Positions 61,301 to 64,000 of a DNA stretch of 64,000 bases are shown piece after piece. Below the pieces are notes generated by a model. The model searched no databases, was not told the origin of the DNA, and saw nothing but the letters and a program-made list of their open reading frames with translations. The translations under genes and the position numbers were made by a program. The stretch's first letter is position 1; every line of letters begins with the position of its first letter. The DNA comes from Tetrahymena thermophila SB210 (lineage: Eukaryota > Ciliophora > Oligohymenophorea > Hymenostomatida > Tetrahymenidae). Location of the stretch: assembly GCF_000189635.1 (NCBI RefSeq), contig NW_002476317.1, positions 558,001-622,000 on the forward strand, in the 5' to 3' direction.

Positions 61301-61560
61301 AAATTTAATAATTATTCTAAAAATTATGAAAATAAAATTTGATAATTTTAGTAATTAAAGTTTATTTATTCATTCACAAAATAAAGCAAGACCTTTACTT
61401 ACAAAACAGAATAGTTATTTTTTATATTTTTAAAAATCTTTTATAGATTTTTTTTTTTTTTAAGATTTAGGAATTATTTTAATTCTATTAAAATTAAATT
61501 TAAATTTATAATCAGAATTTATAAATATTTTTATTGAAAAATTTTACAACTTAAAATATA
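57989..61560. repeat. tandem repeat unit 3 (gene 3 plus flanks)
   Basis: Third unit. The 5' flank is shorter than in units 1 and 2, starting inside their shared sequence at ATGTAAAAATTTGAGAATA. The coding region is a mosaic of unit 1-like and unit 2-like stretches. The 3' flank matches unit 2 and fades out around 61500-61560. Confidence 0.8.
58379..61342 (+). CDS. tandem gene 3: leucine-rich-repeat-like protein, mosaic
   Basis: Intronless, 987 aa. The N-terminal part (MNQTN, EIPCKLP) follows gene 1. The middle (FSIILNEQEFNLQPVLKNF, SISLKNYYANKF) follows gene 2, against KFSIILNDQEFNLQFVLKNF in gene 1. The later part (FEYITKEF, SYPYVKYIFLETENYC) again follows gene 1, and the tail (final NYENKI) follows gene 2. 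This alternation is what gene conversion or unequal crossing-over between neighbours would leave. The frame is intact; small in-frame codon gains and losses relative to the others are multiples of three, so selection on the protein is likely. The same Lxx-L-x-I pattern suggests an LRR-like fold. Function unknown. Confidence 0.85.
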
Positions 61561-61942
61561 TTTATTCAATATTCAATAGCATGAATATTTATTTTTGATA
61601 CTTAAAGTAATTAAAATTTCTTATTTAAACAGTAAAATATTATTAACTCTTTATTAATAAAATAAAACTAATTATTTTCTATTTTTAAAAATTTAAGATA
61701 TGAGTTTATTTTTATACTTGTTTTTTTCATAATAAGAAAGACAAAATAAGCATCCATCATTATATTTAAAATCATAAACAATAATTTTTAAAAAGCAGTA
61801 TTTTAATTTAAATTTAAAATAAATATGAAAATTATTTTCTAATTATTCAATTAATATTTATCTTATTTTGAATGAATATTTTTTAAAAAAATGAAACAAT
61901 TTTAATAATAGTAAATAATGATTCATAAATAAATATATATTG
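61343..61942. other. convergent intergenic region
   Basis: About 600 bases between converging genes. The first part repeats the 3' flank of tandem gene 2; the rest is plain AT-rich DNA. No gene seen. Confidence 0.5.
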
Positions 61943-64000
61943 TCATAAAGAAGCAAGTTTCTTAAATTCCTTGTCAATATTACGATATTTTTTCTATATT
62001 ATATTTTTCTTTTTTATAGACTCATTTTTTACCTTTTTTGTCTTATATGATTCTATTTTGCATTATTTGTACAGCTTATTCACATAATTTAAGTATTTAT
62101 TAGTTTCTTCACTTACAGCTTGATTTGCTAATTTATCCATGCACTTATTGAAAGCATCTTGGCTTACCTTTTTGAGCTTGCCAATTTAAGAAACAGACTT
62201 GGAAGTTCTTATTTTTGGTAATTTTTATTAATCTTGTTACTAATATTCTTTATTTATAGGCGTTTATTCTAATACTGTATCTATGCTTTAGGATTACTTA
62301 TTCTGAAAGTTAACTTTTTTAGAAATAGTTTGAACTAATTAAAGATCCTGTAGTTCATTATTCATAGCTTTGCTGCTTGAATACTTGCTTAAAGTAGGAG
62401 TATCTAATTATAATGGCATTTTTTAAAGTTATTGATTATCTTTAAAACTACTATGGACACTTAAGAGAGGAGGAGTCTTAATCTTTTCATTACTAATTTA
62501 TTCTATAGATTAAGAATCTCTTTACTTTTGGAACTGTTAACTCAAAAAATTAATTGAATTTAATAAACTTTTTCTTTTTTATTGAGAACTCTTTTTTACT
62601 ATATTGCTATTATCTATCAAATCTAATTGCTATTCAAAAAAATCATGTTTGTCTCTGCATTATTCTAATCTGCTTTCAACTTTTTTCAATATTTCTTCTT
62701 TGCTAAGCTTATTTTAAGTTTCTGAAATAATACTATACTCTCTAAGATATTAATAGAATTCTTTAGAATATAATTAATTTTGCAATTCTTGATTTGAACC
62801 TAAATTAGAATATAATTCATTCTAGCTTTTTTCTGAACTTGAGTTATTTTCTAATGATTTAAGCACTTCGTTTGTATCAGCAAGTTAAATTTACTAGAAA
62901 GATTAAGTCGGTTTTTCATTTTTTTCGTTATTAATTGCTTTCATAGATTTTATTTGTTATTAATTACTAGCCTTTTATGTATCTGATTGATCTAAATTTG
63001 TAAGCTCATTTCTCTATCTATTAGAGCTAATTTGAGGTAAAAATAACTGTTATTCATTTCGCTAAGGTGATCCTAAAGTTATATTTTCTTTTGGTAGCTT
63101 ATTTTATTTTAGCTATTCAAATAGCTAATCCCAAGTTTCTGATTTAAAGTAATATTCTAGATTCTCAGTAATAGGATTAAAGTAAAAGTCATACAAGTGC
63201 TGTAGAACATCCTTTTTTTTAAAAATATAAATTTTACTAAAAATTTAAATAGTAAAATAATTTGTTTAATCTAACTTAAAGATTTTAAATAGAAAAATGT
63301 TACTTTTTAGAAATATGTTTCAAGTATATCTAAATGCTTTGCTTGATAAATAGGAACAAGTTTTAAATCAAGGCTTTTATGCATCATGCCAGTATGTGAT
63401 AGTTAAGAAGTAGTCGTTTTTGAACCAGCACTGATAGTGTTAAGAAACATATCTTCCATTTTGTTACCTAACTTTTCTTTATATCTTTCAGATTAATTAT
63501 AAGGAATAAATATATCTTAAGGTTTTGGTTTTCTTTTTATCTCTTTGGTTTTTTGTATTTATTTTTTGAGCATTTCAGCATCGTTATTTTATAGAATTTT
63601 ATCCATTCTAAGTCGCATAGAATAGTCTCTACCAAAAATAACTCTAAAAAACTTCAAAACATGAGAATTAATTTAAAGAAGGCGAGCATTCTCTTCATCT
63701 TTAAAATAATTTGAAACTAAGGTTTCTATCTTCTATCTCAATTCATCTCTCTAACTTAAAAGTGTTATGAGAGTCTTTTATTTTTCCCATAACTTGTTAT
63801 TTATTTCACCAACTTTTTATTTCATATACTCTTAGTGCTTTTATTATTCTTTTGGGTCATGAGTAACCTTGATAGAATTTATTAACTAAAGACTCCTTTA
63901 TACATTTTCCATAGACTATTAAGTAATTTATCTTTATTATTTTCTAATTTTATTATCCTCAACCTCCAGTTCCTCCTCGTATCTTGATCTTACTTATTCT
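61943..64000 (-). CDS. coiled-coil protein, 3' part (5' end outside window)
   Basis: Partial gene: exons 64000-63304 and 63211-61943 on the - strand, joined across a 92-nt intron in phase 0. They encode the last 654 residues. The visible N-terminal part is a charged helical region (YMKQKVGEINNKLWEKQKTL) that looks like a coiled coil. It is followed by a helical segment (HVLKFFRVIFGRDYSMRLRM) and a Ser/Gln/Asn-rich linker. There is a second short coiled coil (SKEEILKKVESRLEQCRDK) near the middle and a basic, Lys-rich C-terminus (NIDKEFKKLASL). No catalytic or zinc motif and no membrane segment seen. Not recognised; a structural or scaffold role is possible. The first visible base is the last base of a codon. 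Confidence 0.78.

Noticed and set aside
1-64000. Genome full of pseudogenes with in-frame TAA/TAG
   Set aside because: Conserved enzymes such as TyrRS, poly(A) polymerase and NAPRT keep their motifs only if TAA and TAG are glutamine, so this is code reassignment, not decay.
1-64000. CRISPR arrays, integrases, telomeres, rRNA or tRNA genes
   Set aside because: Looked for regular spaced repeats, GGGGTT/CCCCAA runs, transposase motifs and cloverleaf-like GC-rich segments; none found by eye.

Overview
This window looks like macronuclear DNA of an oligohymenophorean ciliate, most likely a Tetrahymena. The DNA is extremely AT-rich. Every recognisable gene reads through TAA and TAG as glutamine and stops only at TGA. 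Introns are AT-rich, mostly about 40-150 nt with GTA-type donors, which is too long for Paramecium. I see no telomere repeats, transposase genes, CRISPR arrays, rRNA genes or recognisable tRNA genes. All gene models were built by eye with the ciliate code. Exon joins were accepted only where codon phase closed across the whole gene.

Layout. Positions 1-10400 (+ strand) hold a large multi-pass membrane protein with Pmp-like repeats, a small dual-specificity phosphatase, a poly(A) polymerase, and a B-box-like/MORN-repeat protein. Positions 11100-26500 (- strand) hold an 1189-residue coiled-coil protein with stretches resembling truncated globins, two tandem histidine-phosphatase paralogs, a coiled-coil cytoskeleton-like protein, and a long low-complexity acidic protein whose 5' end I could not fix. 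Positions 27800-36000 (+) hold tyrosyl-tRNA synthetase, 5-formyltetrahydrofolate cyclo-ligase, and an MSH6-like MutS protein with a TTTCGCGCGA (E2F-like) site upstream. Positions 36100-41300 (-) hold a TPR protein and a C2H2 zinc-finger protein. Positions 41500-49600 (+) hold ERO1 (disulfide formation in the ER), a nicotinate phosphoribosyltransferase with a possible signal peptide, and an SPT2-like chromatin protein with a very glutamine-rich linker. Positions 49900-61550 are a tandem triplication, each unit carrying one intronless gene of about 1000 codons with leucine-rich-repeat-like character. Positions 61900-64000 (-) hold the 3' part of a coiled-coil gene that runs off the window.

The genes are monocistronic and mixed in function (translation, mRNA 3'-end processing, folate and NAD metabolism, mismatch repair, ER folding, chromatin). 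They do not form one pathway. The most unusual items are the globin-like protein, the MSH6-like protein lacking the Phe-x-Glu mismatch-reading motif, the signal-peptide-like start on NAPRT, and the mosaic third copy of the tandem triplet.
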